Positions 1 through 12,100 of a stretch of 64,000 nt of DNA are shown one piece after another (position 1 is the stretch's first letter; the number at the start of each line of letters is the position of its first letter). Source of the stretch: Amyloporia xantha. Lineage: Eukaryota > Basidiomycota > Agaricomycetes > Polyporales > Adustoporiaceae. Location of the stretch: the NCBI GenBank assembly GCA_036971615.1, contig JAYKKR010000008.1:1178001-1242000 (forward strand), given 5' to 3'. The translations under genes were made by a program, and so were the position numbers. Below the pieces are notes generated by a model, which was not told the DNA's origin, ran no database searches, and saw only the letters and a list, made by a program, of their open reading frames with translations.

Positions 1-453
1 TTGGGCACGGCGAAAGAACAAGCGACAACAGGGATAGCGAGGACAGCGATAGCATGACTAATTAAATGAGACTGGGAAAGGATCAGCAATGCATTTGTTT
101 ACACAGTAAAGGGACGACTTAAGAGAGCGAAGGAAACTGCGTGCATAGGGGCAACGGGAATACAGCATGAGCGAGTCCAGACGGAGGTCAACGACCAAAA
201 CAATGTGCATGGACTGGGTATCGGGGTATAGGATGAGGCCTGCAGACCGAATCCGACGTGCTTGATATCTTGACGGATCATGAGTGTGTTCACCATTTCA
301 GACTGGCCAATAAAGTGAATGCGCCCCCAAGGAGCGGAGTCGGGGACAAACCGAACAGCGGGATAGGCAACAGCATCCACCTTTTAACAATACAATAGGA
401 TAAAATTATCGATACGCACAAGCGACGAGCTGATTATGCTACGACTAGTACAC
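1..453. other. Left edge, no supportable gene
   Basis: This stretch lies downstream of the CBP80 stop codon. A 93-codon open stretch on the minus strand (99-380) follows an acceptor-like TTAAAAG, but I recognise no family in it and its second half reads like untranslated sequence. It may be CBP80 3' UTR or an exon of a gene mostly outside the window. Confidence 0.4.
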
Positions 454-3400
454 TTACGCCTCCTGTCCAGTCGCGATGTTCCACGTTTTTCTGAAAGAGG
501 TCCACGGCAGGGTCTGTGGACGATCCGACCTTCGTTAAGGAGGCCGCCGCAAGCGTGTTGACATAGTTTCGGAGGTAAGGGGAGTACTATATAATCGATG
601 TCAGCAACGCATGCACTTACCATATGTTCAAGTTCATCTTACCGTTCTCCCGAAATGGCGGTACCAACACCATGTTTCCCATGTCTCCCATTCAGATTCG
701 CCCCAGTTGGCACGGTTGTGCCATGCTTTTTCGGTGATGACTTCATGTGCTTCGGGGTTCGGTTTATCTTCGGCGACGAGATAGTCAACGAAGCCGTCAA
801 TAGTGCGAGAAAGGGCGGCCTTTTGCTCTCGCGTTAGGGTTGCGAACGCTTTCAACGCAGTAGAAAGGGCCGGCGACTCCGCAGCAGGCATGACATCTAC
901 AAAGCTTTTAGGCAAGTTCAAAAATTTGTCAGGTAAGAACACCTTACCAGGCTTCGCATCAGCGTCGACCTCCATCGTAGCACTATCGCTGGCCTTCGCT
1001 CGTGCCGCATTGTCATCTTCCTCTTTCCTAAGGGCGGTGACCTTCCGGCGTGCAATCGTAACACGCCCATTGGCCTTATCAAGTGCACCCTTCAGCACAT
1101 CCCACTGGAATGCGTCGAAGGTGACTTTCCCTGTAGGGGAACCGCCGTGAACGAAGGTCCATGCAACAACATCCGTCGGATCCACGATTTGGTATTGCAT
1201 CAGCTTGTCGAAGACGATTATGACCATATTTCTGCTGCGCTTCCAGAAAGAGGAGACGGCACTTAGGATATCCATGCGGGCTTCAGTATTCGAGCCCCCG
1301 TTGTTGCTGGCTATACCACCCGAGGCAAGGTTCCGTAAGAGGGGGAGATATCGCTCGATAGCATTCAAAAAATGTGAAAACGAGCGAGAGCCGATATGGA
1401 GGAGAGACTGCACTGCGATAGACCGGACAACAGAATCGATGTCCACGTTCCCTTCGGCAGTCTCTGAGAGCGAGTTCTTCAACGAGTCAAGGTGGCCAAT
1501 GACATCGTCCGCCTTTGCACGTCCACGGAAAAGATTTAGGACAGATTGAGCGGCCTCGTGATATGGTTTTGCTATACGCGTGACAGACTGAGTAAAATAC
1601 ATTTCGCGGCCTACTACAGTAACTCACCTGGATCATCGTAATCGAAGTCAGGACCGGGGGCTTCTATAGGCATGACTTGAGCGTCTGCAGCTTGCATGGG
1701 CTCAGGGAGAGTCTTCAGAATCCTATCATAATACGATAGTCTGATTTCGAATTCCACAGCTCTCCGCATGAAAACACGCTTGGGGTGGCGGGTCGACAAG
1801 GACAGGTCGGGTATCCTATCGGTTATCGCCGTATATTGAGTGAATTAGCTCTAGACAGGCAAACGAAGCACGGACCATTCTTTCCAGACCCATTGGAAAC
1901 CAAAGTTGCTCATGTGGACGGAGAACCAATCAGCCATACGGTGAGAAATTTCAACGTCGAGACCATCTGCCAACAGGGAGTACAACTTGCGGATGGACTT
2001 GCCCACAGCCGGACCAACTGTTGATGGAGAGAGCTTGCATAGTTCGGTGATCAACGCAATATAGTACACAGGCTTGTGGATAGACTCGGGCAGCAGGAAT
2101 ATTGAGCCGAGAGTGGCCTGAGAAAGGACATAGCCTTAATTCCATAGACAGATGCAGATGGATATCTTGCTCAAGGCTTACCTCGATAATGCTACTTTCC
2201 AGTTGCCAGTCCTTGCCTGCCACTGGTTCTTGCGCAGGTGCGCCCGGTCTGGGCTTAAATGTACCTGGTAACGTCCATTTGGGGAACTCCAGTAGCAGTC
2301 GAGCACATTCCTTGCGATTGACCTCGAAAATGTCGATGATATCCAGTATGCCGGAGCGTATTGCATACCCCACAGGCGTGGCCGGATCAGGTGTCACCTA
2401 AATTCAGGAAAGGTAAGGTTATAGTTTGCAAGAGAAGCTTGAGGCCACCTACATCGTTGTCGAATAAGCGGACATAATATTGCGGCCATTCCTCCTTCTT
2501 GACCTGCGCATCCTCACCTGTGTCGGTGGTTAGCCCGTCCAACTCGATGACTTCTGGGGGAACGAGAACAGAAGGCAAATTGAACGGCGTTCCGCTGAAC
2601 TCGGGAAGCTCTAGGTACGGTTGAGGGAAGCTGTCTGCTATCTGGGCAAAGTCGTCCTCTACTAGAACCTTCAAAGCGGCAAGAGCAGAGTCCAGCAGCT
2701 GGTACAGGTGCAGGTCAACATCCACTACTACATTTCTCAGGAGGACATACGTACCTCGTCGGTATGTTCAATTACTGGCGCGTCAGAATACAGCCTCACT
2801 ATAGGTTGCACAAGTGTCTTCGAGGTCGAGACCGATTCAATGTACGTGCTTATGGCCGTAATGATTTTTGACACATCTGTTTCAGGGTCCTGCTTGATAA
2901 CGCCGCCAGCCTGACATAAGGAAAAAAAAGTGAAGCCTCTAAGATTTTGTCTGAGCTGCGATAGCAATTTACCATCATGAGGCCCTCTGCAGCACACAAG
3001 CCCGCTTTCATTGCACGGCCGTGTGACGCACCGAATTCGTCCAGCACGAGTGTGAACGACTGCAGGAGCTCGAACATGGAGTCCGCAGATACCAACTTGG
3101 CTACTGTGAGGTGGGCGAAAAAATGTATCTAGTTGTAATGTGTCAATAGTGAAAGGCCATTCCGTTCTTCAGGTGGACTTACACAGAGACGAATCTCCCT
3201 CCATGCTAATTTGTCCAGAAACGCTTGAAAGCCTTTCCAATAGTCTTCCAGAATTTGCTTTCCTAGCGAAGGTGTATCTTCGGCGGAGACGCCCTCTGGA
3301 AGATCTGGTGATGGATCATGGAGCAGGCGAAGTAAAGCGGCGTAGTAGGAAATTTTGAAAGGTTGTTCGGTAACGCTACACGTCTCCGGTTGAGAAGAGC

Positions 3401-3773
3401 CACAGGCGGAGATGAAGATGTCAGAAACGTACCCTATCCGAAAGCCTTCGGAGATAGCGGGAACACTAAGCGGCTCTTGTTCACGTATTAGTGTCGCCAG
3501 ACGAGGCAGCTCTTGTACGGGATCCTGAAGAGGGCTGTTGGATTGACTTTAAAGCTGGTTTGGAGCAAGAGACTTACTACTTCACCCAAATTGATGATGC
3601 TTTTCCTGAGTTTTTGCTCTGGTGTATCGTATATCTCTCGACGACGGTCATTATCCCAGTCGTCAGAACCTAACAAATATTTGTTGGAATCCAGTACTGT
3701 TCTTCAGAGACACGGTCTGGTCGTTCTCACCTCTGGGGTGCTTGCGACGGTGGCCTCCCGCATGGTAACTCAT
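454..3773 (-). CDS. CBP80: Nuclear cap-binding protein large subunit (CBP80/NCBP1)
   Basis: Large subunit of the nuclear cap-binding complex. In this family a MIF4G-type helical protein binds the small CBP20 subunit and connects capped Pol II transcripts to splicing, export and decay. The start at 3773 is set by exon 1 (3773-3731), which opens MSYHAGGHRRKHPRG. It joins at 3669 to DDWDNDRRREIYDTPEQ, the typical N-terminus of the family. The middle carries HIGSRSFSHFLNAIERYLPL (about 1380), close to the NCBP1 signature. The last intron (642-587) joins CWYRHFGRT to YSPYLRNYV, and the protein ends TGQEA. About ten short introns are present and the total is near the usual 800-900 residues. The final GCG TAA sits inside a perfect GTAAGT donor, so an alternative 3' exon is possible. 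Identity is firm; some internal exon borders were not resolved base by base. Confidence 0.93.
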
Positions 3774-4312
3774 TTTATGCAATACACAAAAAGCTCAAGT
3801 TGGTGAGAACTGAACACCAACGGACAGTGGTTGTCGTGGTCGTCGGTGACCCCGAACCAAGTTCAGCGTCCGAGTTGAAGCTGCAATCCAAATGTGGCTG
3901 TGCCGCCTATGCACTCTCTCACGGGGTCACACTCAGTGGTGAATACAGTATGTAGCACAGAGAAAAGCCAGACAAAATTGAGTTGTATATGTTATATAGC
4001 TTTCTATGTCAGAGGAGGGCGGTTCGCCGTCTGACGCGAAAAAGGCCTAGGTGGAATGGCTTGAAGTCTGAAGTGAGGCGTCGACGGGCAGGCCCGGGCA
4101 ACTCTCGGCGATTCGGGGAGGTCGTCTAGACTCGAGCTGCTCCGAGCTAGCATCTTCAGAACGACGACCACCCACTGCTCTCGCCGTCCTTGCAGCATAC
4201 ACTAGGTCGGGCACCCTCTTAGCCTGAGGCTTTCAAGGGCTGACCTGGTAAGTAGTTTGTCGATTTCTGGTGGCTCTCACTTACCCTATATCATTGCAGT
4301 TATGCGAGACAT
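3774..4312. other. Divergent promoter region, CBP80 / PPR gene
   Basis: Intergenic region between two divergent genes. On the plus strand, a GTAAGT donor at 4248 and a TTGCAG acceptor ending at 4299 outline a 52-base intron just upstream of the PPR start, so the PPR mRNA probably has a spliced 5' UTR. No other gene is visible. Confidence 0.5.
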
Positions 4313-7263
4313 ATGCTATGCAATTGGTCTACAGCGGCCAATACCATACTCCACAGTGTCGTCCGCCGTAACGCAGGCGTGCTGACAAGATGGTGCGAGC
4401 CACGAACATTCTCCCAGCCCACCGGTCTGGGCTGGCAGGGGAAACCATCTATGTCGAGCCGTGGCCAGTTGTCACTTGCCTTCCCGTCCAATTCCTTCCG
4501 CACAAACCACGCGGATGCTGCCAGTGAACGGCCACCAGAACCACCCTCCAATCCGACCTCGTCGCCTCCCTCGAAAACCGACTTTTCCTCAATTCCTTTA
4601 AAATCCAGTCAGATATCTCGTGCCGCTGCCCAGGCCGTCCGGTTGTCCGCACGAGACGGAAAATTCGGAGATGCACTCTATCTCGTCAACTCTCTCCATT
4701 TTTCTGTTCATCGAGATCAAGGCAGATTCGCGCAGCATAATCCGGAGATAGATGGTGACGCAGAGGGGGGCGGCCAGTCGCAAATGAAACCTATTGATTT
4801 TGGTCGACCCGTCTCCCCTCGTTTGTCTGCCCATGCCTTCCTTCATGGTTTGGTCCGCGAGGGATATGGGAAGAAAGCTGCATCATACGCGGAGATGATG
4901 ATGCAACAGGGTATTCGCATCCGAGGAGCAACGCTCAACTCCATCGTTTCCTCACTCACACCGAATCTTGCCAAACCCCTAAACGGTGGCCCATGGTCCA
5001 CCGTCATGCGTCGTCCGAAAGTCCGCCATGCTGCAGAAATTTTGTACCTACGGAGCTCGTTGATCGGCGACCCCTGTACGCAAGCAGCGGTGAATTTGCT
5101 GCGAACGGCCCGTTTCTGGGGACAGCAACGCTCGGAACGGATGTGGGATAATGTGATCAACACTTGTTTGATGCAAGGAGAGATCATCGTTGCGTCTTTG
5201 CTCATCGTCCTTCTGGTGAAAGACACAGCGGCCAGGTACGGCAGCGTCGACGGTACCCAGCACACTGACGGCGACGGAGACAGAAGCTTCATTGGCTCAG
5301 ACAACATAGATAATCCATCTCCGGAAAACGCGTGGAAGTCGCCCTCTATCAGCCCTCAGAGGATGAAAAAGGTCCTGAAAGGAATAGACCAGACATTGTC
5401 TCGAGATCTGTCATGCGCCAGGGACGAAGGAGACGCGGTTATCCCGTTGCAAGCATTGGCGAATTTCGCAATGTTATTGGATAGCGGCCAACTACCTCGC
5501 CGATGTGTGGCCCAGGTCATACGATCTCTATACTCTTGTCCGAAGACAAATCGGCGCGTATGGATAACGGAGAAAGAAGGCACCCCGACGCAGGTTGCAG
5601 CGTATCCTTACTTCCAGAGTGTCATCATGCGGTTCATGACCTCTCGATGCGAAGTCGGCGGAAGTGTAACATATCCGCGTTTAAACCTGCAATCGTACAA
5701 CGCTCTTCTTCACTACACCCTTCGCCACCGCTTCTCGCCGAAGTTAGCCTCGCGAGTGCTCGAACATATGTGCATCCACAGGGATCCTCCGCTGCAGCCG
5801 AACATCATTACTTACAACATCCTCCTCCGCTCCGGGACGCTCTTACGGAAGAACAGCATCAGTGAGGCGGCATTGCAGATATTGAGGGCCATGGACGTCG
5901 ATTTTAGGCAAGGACTCATACCAGAAGAGGCCAGCACACAAGAGGTTGCGGACGAGGTTGCGGACGAAGTTTCGAACAAGGTCTCGGCCGACATTTCGGT
6001 CAAGGTCTTGGACGATGTTTCGAGCGATGTTTCGGACGATGTTTCGAGCGATGTTTCGGATGATGTTTCGCCATCACCAGCCTCCCCCTTCTTAGCCACA
6101 CTGCAGCGTCTGAAGTCGGAAACATTGCAGGTGCCAGACCCCATGACACGGCCGGCTTCTGAGACACAAGCAAATGCATACACACTTACCAGCAGCATAG
6201 CGCACTTAACGTCTTCGGGACGGCCCGAGCTTGTCGTTAATATCGTCTTCGCCATCCTGCCTGAGTTACGCACGATCCGCGACGACCCTTCATGGAGCTC
6301 ATTGACACCAAGGCAGCGGGCGTGGAAATGGCGAAAGTCTCGGGCAGTCTGCGTGCAGCGTGCTGTGTCGCGGGGGCCTTACGTCTTCGCCGCCATACTC
6401 AACGCACTTGTCAAGGCTAACATGATCCAGCTCGCGGAGAAAGTCTGGATTCTGGCGCGAGAGGCTGAAGCTGCCAGCTGGAAGCGTCAGGTGGTCCCCA
6501 ACGTCGATCCGTGGTGTATCCCCGTGCATGCCTACACCTCGATGCTACAATGCTACGCGTCATATGCACGTCGAAGTATAAGACTACTCCGTCGTGACCC
6601 GGGCAATCGTGACGTGCGCCTCGACGAGACGGAGGAATACGAGAGACCCGGATTAGGCCATGCACTTGGTTGGACTAGGTTCGCCCACATGGTTCGCGAA
6701 ACCCAGAGGAAGAGCCGCAAGGATGTGTCGGACAGAGAAATGAATACGCTCATGTACAAGCTCATGCGATCCGGCGGACAGACTATCTACAGGTCACTAA
6801 TCTCACTCCGACACGTCACGGACAGCCCCATTCCGCTCCCGTCTCCAGATGCTCGATTCTTCAACGCTGCGCTGGACCTGTTCGGCCATCACCCGTACAT
6901 GAAACCTCGCACACGCAATCAGAGACTCGTGCACGCTGGCGACGCGGCTTGCAAGGAGCTCGCGAGCGGTACGTTCACCACGGAAAGAGATCTCAACTAT
7001 GGACGCCCATGCTCCAAGAGGTCGCAGAGGACATTATGGCAGCTGGATTTGCAGTTCCTGCTGGGTATCACCCTTTGTTCGTTGGTCGACAGGCGCCGCC
7101 TTCATTATACTCTGACCGACCTGAACAACTACTGGATTGTCGCCCCCACGAGTTTCCTCCAGTGCGTCACAAATTTAGCTCCCATGCTATTCCGACTGTC
7201 AAAACGCGAGGCCTTCCATTGCGACGTAGAGTGCATCGGACTCGGAACAGGAGAGATGTGTAG
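4313..7263 (+). CDS. Mitochondrial PPR-type helical-repeat protein
   Basis: Long protein of about 960 residues, read as join(4313..6968, 7028..7263). PPR-like helical hairpins are visible, for example LNLQSYNALLHYTLRHRFSP and LQPNIITYNILLRSGTLLRK near 5700-5850, with further ones around 4830-4950 and 6390-6560. The N-terminus is rich in Arg, Ser and hydroxylated residues and lacks acidic residues over its first 30 positions, which suits mitochondrial import. In fungi such proteins usually act in mitochondrial RNA processing or translation; that role is inferred here. A 59-base intron (6969-7027, GTACGT...CGCAG) joins DAACKELAS to EDIMAAGFAVPAGYHPLFVG and removes what looks like a frameshift. 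Codons 545-580 hold a tandem acidic repeat (see repeat entry). It converges on the mitochondrial IF3 gene. Confidence 0.8.
5947..6069 (+). repeat. In-frame 12/24-base tandem repeat inside the PPR gene
   Basis: Degenerate copies of a GATGTTTCGGAC-like unit, cleanest between 6012 and 6069 where a 24-base double unit repeats. They encode alternating hydrophobic and acidic/serine residues of the pattern D-V-S-S-D-V-S-D. The upstream part (EVADEVADEV) is more diverged. It sits between helical-repeat regions and probably forms a flexible acidic linker. Confidence 0.8.
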
Positions 7264-7333
7264 ATGTAGATTTCAATTTCATCCAGTGTATAATTATCGC
7301 CTCGAATGATAAAAGTAGCGGTCTCTAATACGA

Positions 7334-8050
7334 TCATGTCTGTAATGGCTCAGTAGACGGCGTGTCGCCCTTCGTTTTTCTGGAAAGTCGGGATGGTAAT
7401 GGTGGCGGAGTGTTGTGTCCTTGTAGGTAAAGGAGGACCGTGGTATTAGTCACAACTTTTGGCTGCCATTCTTTGCCAACATCCGCGAGTGAGTCAATGG
7501 TCTCCTGAGCCCGTGCTGCCATCCCCTGAGGTGTCGGCTTAGCTTGACCTTTCTTCGTCGTATACACCAGGTCGACCCGATTACCCTTCTCCAACTCTTC
7601 GCGAATCTTCGTCATCTTGTGCTGCAGGTCGCTGGGCGAAATACCCCATGTCAACTGTATCTCCTTCTGTTCCCTTTGCCGATGCTCCCTCTTCCTGTCC
7701 TGCTGCGCTTTCAGCTTGTTATAAAGGTCGCTTGATTTGACGATCTTGACTATGGGTTCGGGTTTGGAGGCGACGAGTTCGAGCCACTCCTTCTTCTCGT
7801 CGACTTTGGCGAGGATGTCGGACAGCGGGGCTGGCGGATCCAGCTGGGAGTTTTCTGGGTTCACGAGCCTGACGACGCGGAAGGGAATATCGCGATTACG
7901 AGGTCGACCCTCCTGCTTGGGAACCTCCTGCTTAGTTTTGAGCCTACAGGCAGTCAGGTGGAAGCGAGCAGTGTGTCCTGTCCGTGGGCGAGTAACACAT
8001 ACGCATTCGCGCGACGCAGCTCTGAACGACGTCCCGACGAGCGAGTGCAT
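7334..8050 (-). CDS. Mitochondrial translation initiation factor IF-3
   Basis: Homologue of bacterial IF3, which in mitochondria binds the small ribosomal subunit, prevents premature subunit joining and proofreads initiation. The N-domain core is RNRDIPFRVVRLVNPE. It is followed by a charged linker of QQDRKREHRQREQKE type, and the C-domain contains IQLTWGISPSDLQHKM and KGNRVDLVYTTKKGQA. The first residues (MHSLVGTSFRAASRE) resemble a mitochondrial presequence. I chose the ATG at 8050 because an upstream 56-base intron (8129-8074, GTAAGT...CGCAG) makes it the first ATG of the spliced message. A GTATGT...AAGCAG segment after codon 16 is a multiple of three and could be an optional in-frame intron. 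Convergent with the PPR gene, 70 bases apart. Confidence 0.88.
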   Translation of the reverse strand: MHSLVGTSFRAASRECVCVTRPRTGHTARFHLTACRLKTKQEVPKQEGRPRNRDIPFRVVRLVNPENSQLDPPAPLSDILAKVDEKKEWLELVASKPEPIVKIVKSSDLYNKLKAQQDRKREHRQREQKEIQLTWGISPSDLQHKMTKIREELEKGNRVDLVYTTKKGQAKPTPQGMAARAQETIDSLADVGKEWQPKVVTNTTVLLYLQGHNTPPPLPSRLSRKTKGDTPSTEPLQT

Positions 8051-9173
8051 TATTAAGGACACTCCAGAGACAACTGCGCGATATGTCTCAGCGATTGCCA
8101 GACATCGGAATCGCAAAGATGAGACTTACGGGTCGTTCGCCAGTGGGTCCACCGATGAACGACCGACGAAGCAGGAGTTGTGTACACCTATTTTGCGCTT
8201 ATTTGCTTTTCGCACACTTTGATTACATTCTTACCTTGAATTCGAATGACCCACAGCGTAAGTGCGCAAGCTGAGCGCGCCACCATCATTCAACATTAAT
8301 ATTTACTATTCAATAATCAGACTTCAGGCCGACGCAGCAGTCGCAATTCACTTTGAGTGCGGCTTATGCGTGTAAGCCTGTATTCTGCGCATCAAGAATG
8401 CTGCGGTGGTTGGAGTATGCCTGCCCCGCCGTCGCGCGAGTATAACAATCATTAGTGCTAATAATGATCTCAAAATCCCCGCGTGTGCAGTGCATGCATG
8501 TGAGGAAGAATATTAATATTCTTTCTTACAGAACGCCGGTTTGATTATATTTTTCAGTGCTAATACATCCTGCGCTGACAGCTGCAGATCGTTTTGTACC
8601 GAAAGGGCAGTCCACCTGCCAGATTCGGTTTATCTCGTGTGACATACACAGGCTCACTGCCAGATGTCTAGAATGGTCTGTACATGTGAGAGTGCTGTAG
8701 GTCAAGCCTTCTGCGAAGGACTCCACCCAGTACGCCCAAGGTAGTGTGCACGTCGTTCTCACTTCGGGTTGTCTTGAATATTCTCGGCGGGAATTGTATC
8801 AGAAATAACCCGCAATGTACTCTATGAGCAAAACACTTGCATCCGACGCCCCAGCTTCCGGAAGCACAGAGCACGCTACTAGTACTACTGGCGAGTAGCG
8901 GTCTCACCAAGCAGACATTTTGAAGGACAATGGTGGTCCCTTATGCCATCACAGCGTTGATAATCGTGCAGGTACAGATGAAGGGGTACTCAGAGAAAGC
9001 ACACCACAGGACTTCCATCTTTTACGGTTGGAAACCCTGAGACACTGTCTAACACTAAACAACTTCCGTCTGCAGGAGCTCCGCAACACGCTGCAGAGCT
9101 ATAGCCTATATTGCCCTATATTATCTGCCAGGAAACGAGTCAACACGCGCGTGCCGCTGTCAGAACTTCATTA
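8051..9173. other. Intergenic, no gene seen
   Basis: Contains the IF3 promoter and 5' UTR intron (8074-8129) and the 3' side of the prolyl oligopeptidase gene. The 8290-8530 part is AT-rich with several ATTAATATT-like stretches. Short open frames on both strands show no family signal. Confidence 0.5.
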
Positions 9174-12100
9174 TCAACCATGCTTAGCCTTGAGCCCTAA
9201 AGACTGAGCGATGAAACCCCATTTATCTGCGGCTTCTTGGATCCTGTCCATCGGTTGTCAACATCTAGGATGATCAAGAGTAGAGCCATCATACGACATA
9301 CCTCTTCTCTGTGGATTTTCCCGCACCGTGGCCGGAGTTCTTGTCAATCCGGACGAGGAGCGGATGGGGGTTGTGTGGCAGAAGGTACTGCAGCGTGGCC
9401 GCATGCTTGAATGAGTGTAAAGGCACAACCCGATCATCATCTGTGAAGAGCAACGCAGTTCATTTCAACTCGGTATTCAGGCGAACTAAATTCACGAACG
9501 ATCAGCAGTCATCAGAAGTGTCGGCGGGAGGACTTTATCGGTTGGAACATTATGCAACGGCGATATAGGGTATATAAAGTCGAAGTCGTGCGCAATATGC
9601 GGGTCCCCGAAGTCCGACGTCCATGATCGTCCTGTAATTTAGCGTGAGCGTGACAAAGAAAAAAGGTATAGAATAGGTATGCGTACCAATGGTGAAGTCG
9701 GCAAACTGAGGCCGTGCGCATGTGAGCTCTCAAACGGTAACAATGACGAGGGCACAATTCACCTTCAGTAAATCAAGAACGCCCACTTCAGCGATTGCCG
9801 CTCCGAGGAGTCCCTCTGGTGCCCGGTTCACACAGGCAGCCACAAGTAGACCTGCGAATAGCGTGAGACACAGTGGATAGACAGCACGCAAACATCGTAC
9901 CGCCGTTGGATCCGCCGTTAAGGACCACTTTACCAGGAGCAGCATACTTGTTTTTCACGAGGTACTCCCTAGGTCAACGCTATGAGCATCGGGTGAATAG
10001 GAACGTAGCCCTGGCAGAAAAGAAAATGACACGTACGAAGCAGCAATGAAATCATCGAAACAGTTAACCTGCAGTCCCAAATTGATGTTAGCGGGAAGTC
10101 CAGAGAGGTCTCAGTGCAACAAATGGTGCCCTCACCTTGCGTTCCCTCGTTCCAGCCAGATGCCACTCCTCGCCAAACTCGTTCCCGCCTCTGATGTTGG
10201 GTACGGCTAAGATGGACCCGTACTTCTGCAGGTATGTGAGGACAGACGAGCTCCAGAAAGGGGAGACGGGTATCGCGAAACCGCCATAACCTATGGAAGC
10301 CCACGAAGATGAGGATTCCATCGGCTGCATCGGATAAAAAACGAACCGTATTGAAGAGCAGCTGCAGTGCCATCGAGCTTGGTGCTCTTGTGACGAACAA
10401 TAAACATGGGGACCTTGGTCCCGTCCTTGCTCTCATACCAAACCTACAGCCACATTCGATCAATATCAAATGCATCACGCCATCCTCGAGGAGTGATGGG
10501 TGCACCTGTTCCGCTATGAAGTCATCAGAGTTCAACCCGGTGACATTTGTCTTCCGGTAGACGCTCCAACGCTTCGCTTCGTCCTTCTCCGTAAAGTCGT
10601 ACCGCGCGACAATCCCGGGATTGGTGAATCCCGTGAGCGAAGCAAAGAACCAGGGCTTGTCCACGGCGACCATAAACGTGAGCGGTTCCGACGAAATCAG
10701 ATGCAAGGCGGCTAAGACGTTTGCCCGACATGTCATAGATATATATCTCGTCCTTGACCTAGATAAACTATAAGCATCGTCACAAATGGCCATTGCCAAG
10801 CCCATGAATGATACTGACATTGCGCTTATATTTGACGACAAAATGTTCGTTGTTGACAGCAAGAACGTCGTCAAGGTGTGCATCTTTGTCTTCTGCAATG
10901 ACGTCTGTGAAGAGACGCTTCTCCGGCGGATCGACAATATCGACCGAGACCAGCTTGAACTGTGGTGCGTCCTTATTTGTCCTGAAGTAGAACTTCGTGC
11001 CATCATTTGCTATGCTGATATATATTTGTCAACATAGAGGAAGAAGATGAGTGGAATAATATGATGCTGACGCACTATTGGTATTGAGCTTCGTAGTTGT
11101 CGATCAATTTGATCCACCGCATGTTCGGGCCTATAGTCTCTTTATGAAGATCCGCGATCCATAAGGCATTTTTCTGATATAAGCTGGTATTGAGTTGCGT
11201 ACGATACCACGCCGTAACAGTACGCACCCGGGCTGTATCGCGGCTGATCGACAAAAGGAGGTAACGATAATCCACTTCCGTCACCTCTGGGTACCACATC
11301 CATTCTGGATGGGCCTCGTCCTTGTGAACAAGGACATCCTCCGCTGTTCGATTAGTCAGATGATATCACGTAAAACGTCCAACTTCATGCACACGCGGCG
11401 CAAAGTACTGCGATGTGTCTGGGATTTAAGTAGAAAACATACCCTGATCTGTGCCGAGGCGATGGTAGTACAGCATGGCATTTTGATCGGTGTCGGTGTC
11501 GGTGCCTAGATCTTTGTCTGCCGACCCTTGAGACTCGCGAGACGGGTAACGCTAGATCAACATAGAAAACGTATCAATCTAACTAGACAACTGCATTTCC
11601 AGAGGACGCATTTGTCGAAATCGCACCTGGTAGAAGAAACCCTTCGAATCGGGTGACCACGTGATACTGGAGAACTTCACGAATCGAATCTCCTCGGGAA
11701 GTCGACCATCATCGTGAGACGGACGTGATCCTTCGACAGATGTGAAGGGTGCACTTGTTGGCCTAACATAGATAGTGAAGAAGTCACTGCCCTGAATACC
11801 AAAAGTGATCAACCTTATTCTCATCAGCCCTATCACCGCATAAACATACTGAACGCGAAACGCCATATGCCCAATATTCTCCTGTCCTAGAAAAGGACGT
11901 CGATGCCAGAGCCGTTGTTCCGTCTTCCGACAACAAGTTAGGCTGCGGAGTAGTTGAGTCACCGAGGTTTGAAAGCCACAAGCACGACTCGCAACGATTG
12001 AAAACATACGTCAAAGAAGACTTCGCCGCCTGGACCTTGCTCCGTGGTAAAATCAGGGAGCCGTTCATCCTTAGAACGATAGATGACTATATGCGTCGCA

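Noticed and set aside
6940..7309. Apparent +1 frameshift near 7000 in the PPR gene, or a 998-residue uninterrupted reading.
   Set aside because: A canonical 59-base intron (6969-7027) moves translation into the frame encoding EDIMAAGFAVPAGYHPLFVG, so no sequence error or mutation is needed.
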